64,000 nt of DNA from Pyrocephalus nanus (taxonomy: Eukaryota; Chordata; Aves; Passeriformes; Tyrannidae): contig CM076259.1 in NCBI GenBank assembly GCA_038380795.1, forward strand, positions 98,505,739-98,569,738, written 5' to 3'. Both the position numbers and the translations under genes were made by a program. The notes under the pieces are model-generated. The model had not been told where the DNA came from, ran no database searches, and saw only the letters and a program-made list of their open reading frames with translations. Shown in pieces: positions 61,201 to 64,000 of this stretch (positions are counted from its first letter, which is position 1; every line of letters starts with the position of its first letter).

Positions 61201-64000
61201 CTCTGTAGAATGCTCTCATGTGCCCCATCACAGCAAAATGCTGAGCACTACTGTTTTAGCCTGTTCTGAATACATCTGTTAATGTTAATCAAAAGCTCAA
61301 CAGCAAGGGAGAAAACCCTCATATTTCCTAAAAAAAAGCAATGAAGAAACCCCCAAATTCTGTATTCTACTCCATGGGAAAGTTCATAAGAAGTCCCCAA
61401 ATGTGCCTCATGTCTTTATGCAACAGGAAATCTAGTTAGATACATTAGCTGACACTCTTGTGTGCTCTATCCAAGATGTTTCAGGTCATGAAACAGACAT
61501 CACTCAGCTAAATACTACACTCATGTTCACAGGACAAATTGCAGCAATACTTTCAAACCACAGCTAATCCTATCCAAATGGGAATGTAATCTGTTTGAAT
61601 AAATAAGAAGCAAAAAAAAGAGTGAAGTCAAAGAATAATGAGCGTTTCTCAGGGCTGTGTGTCATGGCTGAGTATTTGAAAACAGGGTTGCATCATTTGT
61701 ACTGTATATGCTGAAGAAGACAAACTGTGCCCTGTAAGGCAACACGGACAAATGTCTTGGGACAGAAGATTCCATACGTTAAACTGAGATTTTCTGCCCG
61801 CTGGAGAGTGCTCTTTGAAGTTACTGTGTATGAATTCCTTCTGTAATTGTATTCACACAGGTGCACACACTTGCAGTGTGAATTTTTCATCTGCTTCTAC
61901 AGCACTGAGCATTAGGCACAGCCAGTGCCAGAATGACCAATTCTGCACCGTAAGTGTCTCTAGTACAGAGCTCCTTGAGCAGCATGCACTAACTTACAGT
62001 GATGTCCAAATACTGCATTTCATAACGCTTTTTGCCATAACCATTCAATATGTTTCAAATGGCTGCAGTGGAGCCTACAGTCATATCGCAACTATTGCTA
62101 CTGCAGAGTGATTTTCATATCCAATGCAGAATTGATGGATATTGCAAAACTGAGCTGCTATAGTATGAGTTCCATCTCCAGGACAAAAACTGCTCACTGC
62201 ATAAATTCAACATAATATATGTGGTATTAATAATGAGAAATAAAAGCACAGTGGGTATTAAATGCCTTCCCAAGAAGAGGTGTTTGGCTGGGTGTCACTC
62301 TGCAAAGCCAGCTGTGCTGACTGCAGAGGTTACAGGCCCTGGCCTGACCCGGCTGTCTGTCATCTCCCCTTCACTGCAGATTAACGCCTGCCCCAGACTG
62401 CCAGCAGGGCTGCTCCCAAGAGTATTCCAGCACCTTTTCAGCAGAAATAGACACGCCAAGAGAGCTCAGTACTGGAAGCCAGCCTGGACAACTGAGACTT
62501 AACACAATGTGGGTCCCCGAAGTGGCTCTGCTGGACACCTGGAACAGTGCTGTGCAGTTAGGAGCAGCCTGTGAGGAACTGAGATGGAGACTTCTCCATC
62601 CCAGCAAGCTGGAGAGGCAACGTGATCATAAGTGGGCCACACTTTGTCTGACATCACAAAGTGTCCTGGGTTTACACCCACAGACACTGTACCCCACAGG
62701 CTTACAGACAAGCACTAAACCTGCTCTGATTATTTATCTTTGAAAGTCCCCAAGAGACTGAAGTGCTGAACACTACAGGTCTGGCAGATCTCTTTCATTT
62801 AGGTATAGTTTTCTTAATGTGTATAAAAGGTGGAATGACTGTTCCTTACATTTCCTACGATAAATCTCCCCTGGAAACATCAAAAATCCATCTCCTTCCT
62901 TCCAGATGATCCCATCCTTCCACACCAGGATCTCTTCAGAGGTTGGGTTTAGAAAGATGCTATCCTAACCCTGTGCCTCCAGTCCTCTACTTCAGCTTTT
63001 TATTGTTTCTATTTCTCCTTCTCTGTGAAAATTCATAAACTAGCTTTTATAACTATTCCTGTCATCCCAAAAGAAATTAAAGTGGAAACACGTGATTTTT
63101 GCCATTTTCCTTTCTGTCACAAAGATTGAAATAGCCACAGGGAAACTGCCTGCAGTGTTATCAGAATCACTTGTCTGTAGTTTGGCAAAGTTTAATCACT
63201 GGCAAGTCCTGGAGTTGTCTAAGGGCAGAATCCGGAAAACAGCTTTTAGCTCAGCACATTTGGGAGAGAGCTCCTCCTCAAACTAAAAGAACTACAGATG
63301 TTTTTATCTAAACTTAAATTCTACTGGAACTCGTAATGTACACGTCTTACTCTTTCAGCTATAAAATGTAGCCTCACTTTTTTCTGAAATGTTAACCTTG
63401 GGTAACTTCACTCAAAATCTGCCCAAATAATAAGATCTAAAAGCCATTAGAATAGCTCATTAGTTATGTAATTATGGCAACAGAACAGAGCCTCCTTTTT
63501 TGCTCAGCGGCAATAAAGATACTCCGAGATAATGCAAGGACATTAGTGATCTATATAGGACTTCAAATATGCCTGTAACCAAAACCTCTTTAAAGTACAG
63601 CCCGGGTTAAATAAACAGACTGATCATGACTCCTGTGAGCAGCACTGCTCAGCTGAGTTCAGCCACTGCATACCCAAAGGTCTTGCTGGATGAATATTCA
63701 AACAATGCATTCAGCCTCATGACCTGGGACTCTGCTAAACAAAATTCCAGGAGACCTTCGAGGTCTGATTCTCCACGACCTCCCTGGGAAAAGAATGTAA
63801 AGATTAAGGACCTGAAAGTGTAATGCAACAATCTAGAAGAAAATACAAACTGTACTGAACTAGAGTTGTGAAAAAGGTAAATAACTGCAAAGAGCCATAG
63901 CCACTTTGACAGACATCAAAACCACAATAGGGTCAGGGGAGGAGGGGAAGGGAAGAATATAGCATTGCTGTATCAAATAACAGCACATAATATGCCTAAG
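58211..64000. other. Unique AT-rich DNA, no gene established
   Basis: No repeat family, RNA gene or solid exon was recognised to the end of the window. A very good donor (TACAAG|GTAAGT at 60185-60196) follows only a weak acceptor. Frames of 93-98 codons at 60545, 61815 and 62221 (+), and a 65-codon serine/proline-rich frame at 63626-63823 (+), have no recognisable domain. Confidence 0.5.

Noticed and set aside
1..64000. CRISPR arrays, operons, tRNA or rRNA genes, prophage, telomeric repeats
   Set aside because: I looked for regularly spaced direct repeats, tRNA B-box motifs, rRNA-like sequence and TTAGGG arrays and saw none.

Overview
The window reads as vertebrate nuclear DNA, most likely from a bird. 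It is AT-rich, CpG-poor and full of short homopolymers, with no long open reading frame and no operon-like gene packing. Four pieces of CR1 non-LTR retrotransposon end in the characteristic ATTCTRTG-type 3' tail. One complete solo LTR of an avian ERVL-like retrovirus family has a perfect 5-bp target-site duplication. No host protein was recognised. The 159-172 codon maximum ORF length is about what chance gives in 64 kb, so most of the window is probably intron or intergenic DNA.

Layout. 1-11 kb: unique sequence with one CR1 (2258-2954), a triplicated E-box decamer (4226-4255), a CpG-dense candidate exon (6695-6827), a 30-nt candidate microexon (7221-7250) and a two-exon minus-strand model (9773-10092). 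11-29 kb: a 16-bp minisatellite in a small CpG-rich patch (11109-11188), two perfect hairpins (17763-17993) and a minus-strand candidate terminal exon with one hydrophobic segment (24764-24930). 29.4-30.4 kb: the solo LTR, inserted almost exactly at the 5' edge of a CR1 copy. 30-47 kb: further candidate exons (31363-31421, 33204-33304, 40407-40562, 45829-45922), a CR1 tail (36461-36544) followed by a 19-bp tandem duplication, and a fourth CR1 (46793-47259). 47-64 kb: a possible second LTR (47391-47640), simple repeats, candidate exons at 55271 and 58143, and otherwise unique AT-rich DNA.

How it may fit together. All five clearly oriented retroelements lie on the + strand. Elements retained in introns tend to lie antisense to the host gene, and several of the better splice-bounded open segments are on the minus strand. 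A long gene transcribed leftward through the window is therefore a reasonable but unproven reading. The candidate exons were found by eye from splice-site quality plus one open frame. Decoys of this kind are common in vertebrate introns, so each is offered for testing, not as an established gene.
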